Shown here: positions 21,304-29,640 of the stretch, piece by piece
How positions within the stretch are numbered: the first letter of the stretch is position 1
Layout of the letters: every line of letters starts with the position of its first letter
Origin: Sinorhizobium meliloti 4H41
Lineage (GTDB): Bacteria > Pseudomonadota > Alphaproteobacteria > Rhizobiales > Rhizobiaceae
Reading direction: 5' to 3'
NCBI RefSeq assembly: GCF_000375585.1
Contig: NZ_AQWP01000002.1
Coordinates: forward strand, 310,001-374,000
DNA length: 64,000 nucleotides
Translations under genes and position numbers: made by a program
The notes under the pieces: generated by a model
Database searches by the model: none
What the model was told of the DNA's origin: nothing
The model's input: the letters and a program-made list of their open reading frames with translations, nothing else

Positions 21304-21699
21304 TCACGCGCAGCTCTTGCAGTGTCCGCGGATCTCGATCGTCGTCTTCTCGGTCTTGAACTCCTGCGCGCGCACGAGCGTGGAAAGCCGATCCTCGATC
21401 ACCTCGTCATGAAACTCGGTCACCTGGCCGCAGCCTTCGCAGATGGTGAAGGCTGTGACGCCGTGGTCGTGCTCGTGTTCATGCGGGCAGCTGCAGGCCA
21501 CGAAAGCGTTGAGGCTCTCCAGCCGATGAACCAGCCCGTATTCGAGCAGCTTGTCGAGCGCGCGATAGACCTGCAGCGGCGCGCGAAAGCCATTGTCGCG
21601 CAGCTTGTCGAGAATGGTGTAAGCGCTCATCGGACCGTCCGAATGGGCAAGCGCCCCCATCACCAGCGACTGGTTCTTGGTCAATTGGGGCGTAACCAT
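21304..21699 (-). CDS. zur: Zur, zinc uptake regulator (Fur family)
   Basis: The protein has 131 residues: an N-terminal winged helix (YTILDKLRDNGFRAPLQVYRALDKL) and a C-terminal dimerisation part with the structural zinc Cys pairs CEGC and CKSC. A His-rich stretch (PHEHEHDHG) lies between the domains. It represses zinc uptake when zinc is sufficient. The location as last gene of znuC-znuB-zur, overlapping znuB by one base, supports Zur rather than Fur. It would be autoregulated through the Zur-box region at 23465-23500. Confidence 0.93.
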   Translation of the reverse strand: MVTPQLTKNQSLVMGALAHSDGPMSAYTILDKLRDNGFRAPLQVYRALDKLLEYGLVHRLESLNAFVACSCPHEHEHDHGVTAFTICEGCGQVTEFHDEVIEDRLSTLVRAQEFKTEKTTIEIRGHCKSCA

Positions 21700-22526
21700 C
21701 AGTGATGTCCTCCATCCGAAGTATGCGGGGCGCTCGCGATCCGGCGGCCGACCGGCAGCAGACTCAGCACGAAAAGGACCAGCGCGGCAACCACGATAGA
21801 CGGTCCCGACGGCGTATCCCAGTGAAGCGAGCCGAAAAGCCCGCCGGCGACGGCGACCGCGCCGATCAGCGAGGCGTAGACAGCCATGACTTCCGGAGAC
21901 GAGGCGAAGCGACGGGCGGTTGCCGCCGGTATGATCAGCAGCGAGGTGATCAGCAGGATACCGACGATCTTCATGGCGATCGCAATCACCAGAGCCATCA
22001 GCAGCATGAAGAAGAACCGCGCCCTCTCGGGCTCGAGGCCTTCCGCTTCGGCCAGTTCCGGATTGACGGTCGATGCGAGCAACGGCCGCCAGAGATAGAC
22101 CAGCGCGAAGATCACCAGAATGCCACCGCCCCACACGATGTCGATATCGGCGCGGGACACCGCGAGGATGTCGCCGAAGAGGAAGCCGACGAGGTCGATC
22201 CGGACCCAGGTCATGAAGGCGACGATGACGAGGCCGATCGACAGCGCCGAGTGCGAGAGAATGCCGAGCAGCGCATCGGTCGAAAGCGCGCCGCGCTTCT
22301 GCAGGAAGAGAAGCAGCACCGAGACGGCGGAAGCGACGATAAACACGCTTACCATGAGGTTGAGGTCCATGAGCAGCGAGAGCGCCACCCCCAACAGCGC
22401 CGAATGTGCCATCGTATCGCCGAAATAGGCCATGCGCCGCCAGATGACGAAGCAACCGAGCGGCCCGGCGACCATGGCGATGCCAATTCCGGCGACGAGC
22501 GCGCGAATGAAGAAATCGTCAAGCAT
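21699..22526 (-). CDS. znuB: ZnuB, zinc ABC transporter permease
   Basis: The protein has 275 residues and about eight membrane helices, an ABC-3 family permease of metal ions. DTMAHSALLGVAL and the cytoplasmic loop with TAxRxA-like TARRFA are typical. The ATG at 22526 overlaps the end of znuC by eight bases, indicating translational coupling. Confidence 0.95.
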   Translation of the reverse strand: MLDDFFIRALVAGIGIAMVAGPLGCFVIWRRMAYFGDTMAHSALLGVALSLLMDLNLMVSVFIVASAVSVLLLFLQKRGALSTDALLGILSHSALSIGLVIVAFMTWVRIDLVGFLFGDILAVSRADIDIVWGGGILVIFALVYLWRPLLASTVNPELAEAEGLEPERARFFFMLLMALVIAIAMKIVGILLITSLLIIPAATARRFASSPEVMAVYASLIGAVAVAGGLFGSLHWDTPSGPSIVVAALVLFVLSLLPVGRRIASAPHTSDGGHH

Positions 22527-23424
22527 CGCGCTTCTCCGTCCCGTAACCCTGGAGCCGCGCGTGATGGCCGCAGCCGCAGTCCGGATCGTGATCATGAATG
22601 TTGTCGGCCTCTTCGTCATGATGATGGCCGTCGTCCGGGAAGCAGCTTTCGGTGATGCTGCCGTCGGCATGCAGCACCCGCCCGTCCGGGAGGTGCGTAT
22701 GGTCGTGGTGATGACTGTAAACCGCAAGCGCGCCGGCGGCCCGGCGGCCGAAGAGTTTGAGATATTCCGGACTCTGGCTCACCACCTGCGGCGTTCCGCG
22801 ACAGCAGACATGGCCGTTGAGGCAGACGACCGTATCGGTTTCCGCCATGACGATATGGAGATCGTGGGAAATGAGCAGGATACCGCAGCCGGTGCGGTTG
22901 CGGATCTGCTTGATCAATTCGTAGAGGGCTATCTCCCCGGAAAAATCGACTCCCTGCACCGGCTCGTCCAGGACCAGCAGGTCGGGTTTGCGGGCGATCG
23001 CGCGGGCAAGCAGCGCCCGCTGGAACTCGCCACCCGAAAGGTGCTGCACCTCGGCCTTCGCCATGTGCAGCATGCCCGTCGCTGCGAGCGACTCCTCGAT
23101 CTCTCGCCCCTTGAGCGGGCCCGTCAGCGTCATCAGCCGCTCCACCGTCAGCGGCAGCGTCCAGTCGACGGCAAGCTTCTGCGGCACATAGCCGACCTTC
23201 AGCCCTGCGAGCCGGTCGACGTGTCCCTCATCCGGTTTGAGAACCCCGATCGCCGTCTTCGCCGTCGTCGATTTTCCAGACCCGTTCGGCCCTATGAGGG
23301 TGACGATCTCGCCGCGGCTGATCGAAAAATCGACGCCGCGCACCAGCCATCTGCCGTTTCGCCGCACTCCGGCATTGGCGAGGCTGACCAAAGGCGTCGT
23401 TTCTGGTGATCGGAAGTTCAGCAT
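22519..23424 (-). CDS. znuC: ZnuC, zinc ABC transporter ATPase with His-rich tail
   Basis: The protein has 301 residues. Walker A is GPNGSGKST, the signature is LSGGEFQRALLARA, Walker B is LLVLDEP, and the H-loop is SHDLH. The last ~65 residues are an extension with many His and Cys (YSHHHDHTHL, DGHHHDEEAD, DCGCGHH), which may bind zinc in the cytoplasm. The ATG at 23424 is chosen; a GTG at 23451 would add nine residues. The Zur-box-like sites lie 40-75 bp upstream. Confidence 0.94.
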   Translation of the reverse strand: MLNFRSPETTPLVSLANAGVRRNGRWLVRGVDFSISRGEIVTLIGPNGSGKSTTAKTAIGVLKPDEGHVDRLAGLKVGYVPQKLAVDWTLPLTVERLMTLTGPLKGREIEESLAATGMLHMAKAEVQHLSGGEFQRALLARAIARKPDLLVLDEPVQGVDFSGEIALYELIKQIRNRTGCGILLISHDLHIVMAETDTVVCLNGHVCCRGTPQVVSQSPEYLKLFGRRAAGALAVYSHHHDHTHLPDGRVLHADGSITESCFPDDGHHHDEEADNIHDHDPDCGCGHHARLQGYGTEKRDA

Positions 23425-23464
23425 CAAAAAGTTCCGGCTGGTGGTTGCCACTGGCTATCGCACA

Positions 23465-23479
23465 CGTTATAGCATAACG
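23465..23479. promoter_or_regulatory. Zur-box-like palindrome 1
   Basis: CGTTATAGCATAACG is a perfect 6-3-6 palindrome of the GTTAT-n3-ATAAC type recognised by Zur in alphaproteobacteria. It lies in the divergent znuC/znuA promoter region. Confidence 0.75.
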
Positions 23480-23487
23480 CAATTGAT

Positions 23488-23500
23488 GTAATAACATAAC
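23488..23500. promoter_or_regulatory. Zur-box-like palindrome 2
   Basis: GTAATAACATAAC matches the same GTTAT-n3-ATAAC pattern with one mismatch. It begins nine bases after the first site, so each divergent promoter may have its own operator. Confidence 0.65.
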
Positions 23501-23567
23501 CATGCCGTTTCAAGCAACGCCCGGCCATAAACGCCGGCTGCAGCAACCGGACAATTCGGAGAAACCG

Positions 23568-24581
23568 ATGAATTCGACGACTGCCCTCCTGTTCGCCTCA
23601 ACGCTTCTCCTTGCCTCCCCCGCATTTGCGGAGGCGCCCAATGTGGTCGTCTCGATCAAGCCGGTCCATTCGCTGGTCGCCTCGATCATGCAGGGCGTCG
23701 GCGAACCCTCGCTCATCGTCGAGGGCGGTGCCTCCCCTCATACCTACACCATGAAGCCGTCGAACGCCGCGGCACTGCAGGCGGCAAAGGTCGTGTTCTG
23801 GGTCGGACCGGGCCTTGAGGCTTTCCTCGACAAGCCGCTTGATACGCTCGGCACAGGAGCCCAGGTGGTCGAACTCGGCGAGGCTCCCGGGCTGGAGAAG
23901 CTGAAGTTCCGCGAGGGCGGCGCCTTCGAGGGGCATGATCACGGTGAAGAGGGGCACGGCGGCGAAGCCGGCCACGAAGAACACGGCCATGCCCATGCCG
24001 GCGAAGCGGACGGTGGCGAGCATGCCGACAAGCATGACGGTCACGATCACGCCGAAGGCGAATTCGACATGCATATGTGGCTCGATCCGATGAACGCCAA
24101 GGCCATGGCGACTGAGATCGAGAAGACTTTGGCCGCGGCCGATCCGTCCAACGCCGCCACCTACAAGGCCAATCTGGAGAGGTTCAACGAGCGGATCGAC
24201 TCTCTCGACAAGGGTCTCGCCGAGACGGTGGCCGCAATCAAGGACAAGCCTTTCGTCGTCTTCCACGATGCCTATCAGTATTTCGAGAACCGCTATAAGG
24301 TGCGCGTCGCCGGTTCGATCACCGTCAGCCCGGAAGTGCTGCCCGGCGCGGAACGGCTCTCCGAGATCCGCGCGAAGATCAAGGAATTGGGCGCGACTTG
24401 CGTCTTCGCCGAGCCGCAGTTCGAGCCGAAGCTCGTCAGTGTCGTCATCGAAGGCACGCCGGCGAAATCCGGAACGCTCGATCCGGAAGCCGGCACCCTC
24501 GACGCCGGACCGGATCTTTACTTCCAGATGATGGAAAACATCGGCGTCTCGCTGAAGGAATGCCTTTCTTCGGCGAGCTAA
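23568..24581 (+). CDS. znuA: ZnuA, periplasmic zinc-binding protein
   Basis: The protein has 337 residues. The ATG at 23568 (GGAGAAA site) opens a signal peptide (LLFASTLLLASPAFAEA); the upstream ATG at 23502 overlaps the operator and lacks a signal. The cluster A-I fold is indicated by PVHSLVASIMQGVG and PHTYTMKPSNA (first zinc His). A charged His-rich loop spans residues ~125-185. HMWLDPMNA and FHDAYQYFE give the other zinc ligands. It delivers zinc to ZnuBC. The TAA stop is directly abutted by the inverted-repeat end of repeat copy C. Confidence 0.96.
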   Translation: MNSTTALLFASTLLLASPAFAEAPNVVVSIKPVHSLVASIMQGVGEPSLIVEGGASPHTYTMKPSNAAALQAAKVVFWVGPGLEAFLDKPLDTLGTGAQVVELGEAPGLEKLKFREGGAFEGHDHGEEGHGGEAGHEEHGHAHAGEADGGEHADKHDGHDHAEGEFDMHMWLDPMNAKAMATEIEKTLAAADPSNAATYKANLERFNERIDSLDKGLAETVAAIKDKPFVVFHDAYQYFENRYKVRVAGSITVSPEVLPGAERLSEIRAKIKELGATCVFAEPQFEPKLVSVVIEGTPAKSGTLDPEAGTLDAGPDLYFQMMENIGVSLKECLSSAS

Positions 24582-24665
24582 GGCCTGTTGAGATTCGGGC
24601 CACCGCCGCCGCTTGTTTGATCGCCTCATCCCTGTCCTCGTCACAGGGATGAGGGAAAAATCGGG
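24582..24665. repeat. IS-derived repeat, copy C (single end)
   Basis: It starts with the same 15-bp end GGCCTGTTGAGATTC as the element at 18878, followed by the CCGCCGCTTGTTTGAT module and a CCCTGTCCTCGTCACAGGG hairpin, then stops. The preceding bases CTAA include the znuA stop codon. Confidence 0.7.
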
Positions 24666-24689
24666 TTCCTTAAAAAGGAACACGCAAGG

Positions 24690-25070
24690 TCAATAGGCCG
24701 ATGCGAGGCCTGCGATCACGCCCGTTGCGAGGCTGATCAGCAGAAAGTCATTGTCGACGCGCACCCATTGCTGGCCCCGCGGCGGCGGCCGCAACTTGTA
24801 GCGGCGGTAGTCGCGGACATAGGCCATGTGGCGCCGCTCGGACGGGCTCAGCCTGTGGCCGCGCGCCCAGCGGTGCTTTTTGACGATCACGCGCTTTTCG
24901 ACATGCTTCTCGACGTGTCGGTCGACGCGTTTCTCGACATGACGATCGACGTGCCTGTGGCGATTACGATCATGCGCCTGCGCAAGCTCGAAGGAGCCGG
25001 CCGGCTGAGCAAGCGCCATCGGAGTGGCGAGGAACGAGCTGGCGACGAGCGCGATCAGAAGGCGTTTCAT
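24690..25070 (-). CDS. RcnB-family periplasmic protein
   Basis: The protein has 126 residues. A signal peptide (MKRLLIALVASSFLATPMALA) is followed by a His/Arg/Glu/Val repeat region (HVDRHVEKRVDRHVEKHVEK) and the RcnB-type C terminus with RVDNDFLLISLATGVI. E. coli RcnB tunes nickel/cobalt export; metal binding by the His-rich part is plausible here, especially beside the zinc locus. It is convergent with znuA. Confidence 0.85.
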   Translation of the reverse strand: MKRLLIALVASSFLATPMALAQPAGSFELAQAHDRNRHRHVDRHVEKRVDRHVEKHVEKRVIVKKHRWARGHRLSPSERRHMAYVRDYRRYKLRPPPRGQQWVRVDNDFLLISLATGVIAGLASAY

Positions 25071-25198
25071 GAGGTTTTCCTTTCGTTATTACCCCCCGAA
25101 ACTAAGCCTCCCTTCCTGAACCGAATATGAAGCCTGACATTACAAATAAGTAATGATTACCGATGCTTATAAGAGTTCTCTCATAAACTTCCCGCATT

Positions 25199-26824
25199 TC
25201 AAACGCTAAGCGCCTGGTAGCGGAAACGGTCGAAATCGGCAGGCATCGCGCAACCCGAGATGTCGAAAGCGAAGATGCCGGCGAACGCCCCCGTGAAGGA
25301 ACCGTGCTCGCCGCGCCCACCTTCGTCCGAAATCACGCCGGCGTCGAGCACCGGCCCGATGGTCAGCCATTGTGCCTGGTCCGCCCTCCGCCAAAAGAAC
25401 TGGAGATCGTTGTCTCTCACCTCCATGGCGAGTTGAATTGGACCGTCGGGTACGGCGATGCCGCTGCCGACCGGATAAGTCAACCGCCCGTTCGGAAAAT
25501 CGCCCGGACAGGAGAGTACGGTGAGGGTACGTCCGAGGATTTCGTGCCGTGTGACGCCAAGGGCATGGAACTTGTGCCGGTTATAATAATGCGTGAGACC
25601 CGCGACCTGCTGATAGGTGTCAGGAGCGAAATCGACGACGGCTTCCGCGCGGAAGGAATGATGTTCCTGCCGCCGCGCCACCAGCGCCTGCTCGAACCAA
25701 CTGCCGATGCTCTCGCGGCCGAAGAGCCGGAGATGCCCGGTCCGGGCGGTTAACGAGAATATCCGCTCCGGGATCGGGGTGCGCAGCCACTGGAACTCCG
25801 GCGGAAGCACCTGCTCGTCGAAGTCCGTTTCAAAAAGGACACGCTCAGCGACGGTTCCTGCAGCTCCCGGCGCGGGCACGGTCACCTCGGGAACCGGGCC
25901 GCCATTTTCGAGATAAAGCCATCCGTCCTCCCGCCAGACGCATTTCTGCAGCGCAGTCTCGCGGCCGAGCGTGCAGCGTCGCTGCGGCGGCAGCGGCCGG
26001 CCGCAAAGATGCGTATGATAGGCTTGGCCGTCCGGCGTCTCGACATATTGCCCGTGCCCCGCGCGTTGGAGAGCCGCCTCCGGGTGATCCTTGGATGTGA
26101 TGAGATGAACATTCGGGTGCATCTCGTAAGGTCCGTCGATCGTGCGGGACCGCGCCATGCCCACGGCGTGGTCGTAACCTGTTCCTCCCTCGGCGACCGT
26201 CAGGTAATACCAACCGTCGCGTCTGAAGAGATGCGGCCCTTCGACGAGGCCGAGCGGACTGCCGGCGAAGATGTTCTTCGCCGGGCCTACGAGCTTGCGG
26301 GTCCGCTCGTCCCATTCCTGCAGGAGGATACCGTCGAAAGCGGGGCTTTTGGGCGAGCCGCCGAAGCTTTCGGAGCGGTGGTTCCACTTCATGTTGAGAA
26401 ACCATTTGCGGCCATCGTCGTCATGGAAGAGCGACGGATCGAATCCCGACGAATTGACATAGACCGGATCGGACCAGGTGGCCTCGACCGCTTCCGCAGT
26501 CACGATGTAGTTGTGGGCATCCTTGAAGTTGCCGTCCAGGCGTTTGACGTCGGTATAGACGAGCCAGAACAGCCCGTCGCAATAGGACAGGCACGGAGCC
26601 CATACGCCGCAACTGTCGGGATTGCCGCGCATGTCGAGCTGACTTGCGCGTTCGAGCGGACGGCGCACGAGTCGCCAGTTCACGAGATCGCGCGAATGGT
26701 GAATCTGCACGCCGGGGTACCATTCGAATGTCGAGGTCGCGATGTAATAGTCTTCGCCGACCCGACAGATGGACGGGTCCGGATTGAAACCGGGCAGGAT
26801 CGGGTTCCGGATCGTCGCGTTCAT
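25199..26824 (-). CDS. glycoside hydrolase family 43 beta-xylosidase
   Basis: The protein has 541 residues with no signal peptide, hence cytoplasmic. The five-bladed propeller has NPDPSICR (catalytic base Asp), SGFDPSLF (pKa-modulating Asp) and VEGPHLF (general-acid Glu). A C-terminal concanavalin-like domain (about 330-541) is typical of GH43 xylosidases that act on xylo-oligosaccharides. The ATG at 26824 is correctly spaced from GAGGGAG; the one nine bases upstream touches it. No transporter is adjacent on the same strand. Confidence 0.92.
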   Translation of the reverse strand: MNATIRNPILPGFNPDPSICRVGEDYYIATSTFEWYPGVQIHHSRDLVNWRLVRRPLERASQLDMRGNPDSCGVWAPCLSYCDGLFWLVYTDVKRLDGNFKDAHNYIVTAEAVEATWSDPVYVNSSGFDPSLFHDDDGRKWFLNMKWNHRSESFGGSPKSPAFDGILLQEWDERTRKLVGPAKNIFAGSPLGLVEGPHLFRRDGWYYLTVAEGGTGYDHAVGMARSRTIDGPYEMHPNVHLITSKDHPEAALQRAGHGQYVETPDGQAYHTHLCGRPLPPQRRCTLGRETALQKCVWREDGWLYLENGGPVPEVTVPAPGAAGTVAERVLFETDFDEQVLPPEFQWLRTPIPERIFSLTARTGHLRLFGRESIGSWFEQALVARRQEHHSFRAEAVVDFAPDTYQQVAGLTHYYNRHKFHALGVTRHEILGRTLTVLSCPGDFPNGRLTYPVGSGIAVPDGPIQLAMEVRDNDLQFFWRRADQAQWLTIGPVLDAGVISDEGGRGEHGSFTGAFAGIFAFDISGCAMPADFDRFRYQALSV

Positions 26825-27171
26825 CTCTTGCATCTCCCTCTTCGCGGTGCCGCATCCAGCCCCAAGCTCACCGTCTTTTCAAGACCTTTCGCGCAGCGTT
26901 CCGACACCGGCATCCGGCAGATTGCCACCTGTCGAATCGCCTGAAATCCCCTGCGCGGGCTTCATTTTCCACGAAAGCTGCGGCGGAACATCGGCTGCAA
27001 GCGCGCCTGCGTGCCTAAGTTTTGATCATTCGCCGGTGGACCGTATTCGACTTTCGTCTGAGACCCCGCCCCTATCCCGGAAAATCGGCCATCGCACTTG
27101 AAAGCAGGCTTGAAATGGGCACTCTGCCTGTGCTTGGCAAAAAAACAAAAACCATTGCGGGGAGGAACTCG
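26825..27171. promoter_or_regulatory. divergent promoter region, xylosidase and dctQM
   Basis: There is no gene here. It must hold both promoters. I see no strong palindrome; a GGGGAGGA ribosome site ends the region on the plus side. Confidence 0.35.
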
Positions 27172-27747
27172 ATGAAACCGTTACTCGGCTTCAGCCGATT
27201 GATCGACGCCATTACCGAAAAGGTCGGCAAGGCGGTCTCTTGGCTTATTCTGGTGGCCGTGCTCGTGAGCGCCGGCAACGCCGTCATCCGAAAAGTGTTC
27301 AACATGTCGTCCAATGCATGGTTGGAGGCGCAGTGGTATCTCTTCGGCGCGGCCTTCATGTTCGCCGCCGCCTACACGCTGAGCCAGAACGAGCACATCC
27401 GCATCGACGTCGTCTACGGAATGTTCTCGCGCCGTGTACAGCACTGGATCGACCTCTTCGGACACGTCTTCTTCCTGATGCCCTTCGTGCTTCTCATGCT
27501 CTATTACCTCGTGCCCTACGTACGGATGTCCTATGTCTCGGGCGAACTTTCCTCGAGCGCCGGCGGGCTCATCCTATGGCCGGCGAAAGCGATCCTGCTG
27601 ATCGGCTTCGTTCTTCTCGCCCTGCAGGGCGTATCCGAAATCATCAAGAAGATCGCGATCATGACCGGAAACATGGACGATCCGACGCCTTACGTTCCGG
27701 CTCATGCACCGCTCGATGACACGGTATCGCCGGAGGCCCGCTCATGA
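27172..27747 (+). CDS. TRAP transporter small membrane subunit (DctQ)
   Basis: The protein has 191 residues and four helices, with the DctQ motif around NAWLEAQWYLFGAAFMFAAAYTLSQNEHIRIDV (key part EAQWYLF and HIRIDV). It pairs with the large DctM subunit, whose ATG overlaps its stop by four bases. The cognate binding protein is not adjacent; a candidate DctP is at 36164-37270. The system imports organic anions using a sodium gradient. Confidence 0.93.
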   Translation: MKPLLGFSRLIDAITEKVGKAVSWLILVAVLVSAGNAVIRKVFNMSSNAWLEAQWYLFGAAFMFAAAYTLSQNEHIRIDVVYGMFSRRVQHWIDLFGHVFFLMPFVLLMLYYLVPYVRMSYVSGELSSSAGGLILWPAKAILLIGFVLLALQGVSEIIKKIAIMTGNMDDPTPYVPAHAPLDDTVSPEARS

Positions 27748-29537
27748 TCGAGTTCGTCGCTGAAAACCTGGCGCCGATCATGTTCGTGTCGCTGATCGTG
27801 TTCCTGCTGCTCGGATATCCGGTCGCCTTCTCGCTTGCCGCCAACGGTCTCCTCTTCTTCATCATCGGCGTCGAACTCGCGCCCTTGTCGGATTCCATCA
27901 ATCTTTCCTGGCCCCTGCTCAACGCATTGCCGGAACGGTTCTGGGGGGTCATGTCGAACGACACGCTCCTCGCCATTCCCTTCTTCACCTTCATGGGCAT
28001 AGTGCTCGAACGATCGGGCATGGCCGAGGATCTTCTCGACACGATCGGCCAGCTCTTCGGTCCCGTACGCGGGGGGCTCGCCTATGCTGTCATCTTCGTG
28101 GGCGCGCTTCTTGCGGCCACCACCGGCGTCGTTGCGGCTTCGGTGATCGCCATGGGCCTGATCTCGCTGCCGATCATGCTGCGCTACGGCTATGACCGCC
28201 GCATCGCCACCGGCGTCATTGCGGCGTCGGGCACGCTCGCGCAGATCATCCCGCCGTCGCTGGTGCTGATCGTTCTCGCGGACCAGCTCGGCCGCTCGGT
28301 CGGCGACATGTATGCGGGCGCTCTCATCCCCGGCCTCGTCCTGACCAGCCTGTACATGGGCTACATCGTGCTCATGACCTTCGTGAAGCGGGACTCCATG
28401 CCGGCATTGCCTTTGGAAGCGCGCACCCTCGGATCCGGCGTCACCTCGCTCGCGGTCGCATTGGTGGTCGCCGCAGCCATAGCCTATGCGGCCCATTTGT
28501 ACCTTTCGCCGACACAAGGGGAAAACGCTGACATCCTCGGCGCGACGGTCGGCATCATCGTCATATATGTGGCCGCCATCGCCGACAGAGCGCTCAAGAT
28601 CAACGCGCTTTCGCGTCTGGCCCAGCAGGTGATCATCGTGCTGATCCCGCCGCTGGCCCTGATCTTCCTGGTTCTCGGCACCATATTCCTCGGCATCGCC
28701 ACCCCGACCGAAGGCGGAGCCATGGGAGCCGTCGGCGCCCTTGTCATGGCTGCGGCCAAGGGCCGGCTGAACATGGAGGTCGTCCGCGCCGCGCTCGCCT
28801 CCACGACACGGCTCTCCGCCTTCGTGCTGTTCATCCTGATCGGCGCCCGGGTCTTTTCGCTCACCTTCTACGGCGTCAACGGACACCTCTGGGTGGAACA
28901 TCTGCTGACCGCGCTCCCGGGCGGCGAGATCGGTTTCCTGATCGCCGTCAACGTGCTCGTCTTCTTTCTGGCGTTCTTCCTCGATTTCTTCGAGCTCGCT
29001 TTCATCATCGTGCCGCTGCTCGCACCGGCGGCCGACAAGCTGGGCATCGATCTGATCTGGTTCGGCGTGCTGCTCGGCATCAACATGCAGACGAGCTTCA
29101 TGCATCCGCCCTTCGGTTTCGCACTCTTCTACCTGCGCTCCGTCGCAGCCCGGGTGCCCTATCTCGACAAGGTGACCGGCAAGAAGATGGAGCCGGTGAC
29201 GACGGGGCAGATCTATTGGGGCGCAGTGCCTTTCGTCGGCATACAGATCATCATGATTGCGCTCACACTCATGTTCCCGCAGATGGTGCTGCATTACAAA
29301 GGCAGCGGCACCGGCGTCGATCCGTCGACGATAAAGATCGAAGTTCCGGGCTTCGGCAACGGCGGAGGCGGCCTGACCTTGCCCGACAACGGCGGCGGCC
29401 TCGGTCTTCCCGGCGGCTTGCAGCTGCCAAGCGGCAGCCCGCTTGACGGGGCTGGCCAGCAGCCGGCCCAACCGAATACGGCGCCTCAGCAGAACAACCC
29501 GGCCCCCGATCTCAGCGCACCGCCGTCGTTCAACTGA
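27744..29537 (+). CDS. TRAP transporter large permease (DctM) with Gly/Pro/Gln-rich tail
   Basis: The protein has 597 residues. About twelve helices carry DctM signatures such as GYPVAFSLA, PFFTFMGIVLERSGMAEDLL and SGTLAQIIPPSLVLIVLAD. An extra cytoplasm-facing charged segment lies near residue 220. After the final helix (about residue 530) there is an unusual ~60-residue tail rich in Gly, Pro, Asn and Gln (LPDNGGGLGLPGGLQLPSG), not needed for the family fold. The size resembles the longer DctM of mannitol/glutamine-type TRAP systems. Confidence 0.92.
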   Translation: MIEFVAENLAPIMFVSLIVFLLLGYPVAFSLAANGLLFFIIGVELAPLSDSINLSWPLLNALPERFWGVMSNDTLLAIPFFTFMGIVLERSGMAEDLLDTIGQLFGPVRGGLAYAVIFVGALLAATTGVVAASVIAMGLISLPIMLRYGYDRRIATGVIAASGTLAQIIPPSLVLIVLADQLGRSVGDMYAGALIPGLVLTSLYMGYIVLMTFVKRDSMPALPLEARTLGSGVTSLAVALVVAAAIAYAAHLYLSPTQGENADILGATVGIIVIYVAAIADRALKINALSRLAQQVIIVLIPPLALIFLVLGTIFLGIATPTEGGAMGAVGALVMAAAKGRLNMEVVRAALASTTRLSAFVLFILIGARVFSLTFYGVNGHLWVEHLLTALPGGEIGFLIAVNVLVFFLAFFLDFFELAFIIVPLLAPAADKLGIDLIWFGVLLGINMQTSFMHPPFGFALFYLRSVAARVPYLDKVTGKKMEPVTTGQIYWGAVPFVGIQIIMIALTLMFPQMVLHYKGSGTGVDPSTIKIEVPGFGNGGGGLTLPDNGGGLGLPGGLQLPSGSPLDGAGQQPAQPNTAPQQNNPAPDLSAPPSFN

Positions 29538-29554
29538 AGTGCGCTCCACAAGCA

Positions 29555-29620
29555 GGCCGACGGCTTACCGTCGGCCGATGCAAGAAGCCACCCGACAGCG
29601 GCCGGGTGGCTTCTTGCATC
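29555..29620 (+). terminator. two tandem hairpins after dctM
   Basis: A 9-bp stem (29555-29563 with 29568-29576) is followed by a perfect 18-bp stem (29577-29594 with 29603-29620, loop of eight). They lie between the convergent ends of dctM and the HisD-like gene. There is no long T-tract, but they are strong enough to separate the transcripts. Confidence 0.7.
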
Positions 29621-29640
29621 ATCCCATTTGGAAGGACGGA

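Noticed and set aside
27702..29549. A 615-codon open frame antisense to dctM
   Set aside because: It lacks membrane segments and known motifs, and is Glu/Asp/Arg-rich as expected from the reverse complement of a hydrophobic protein gene.
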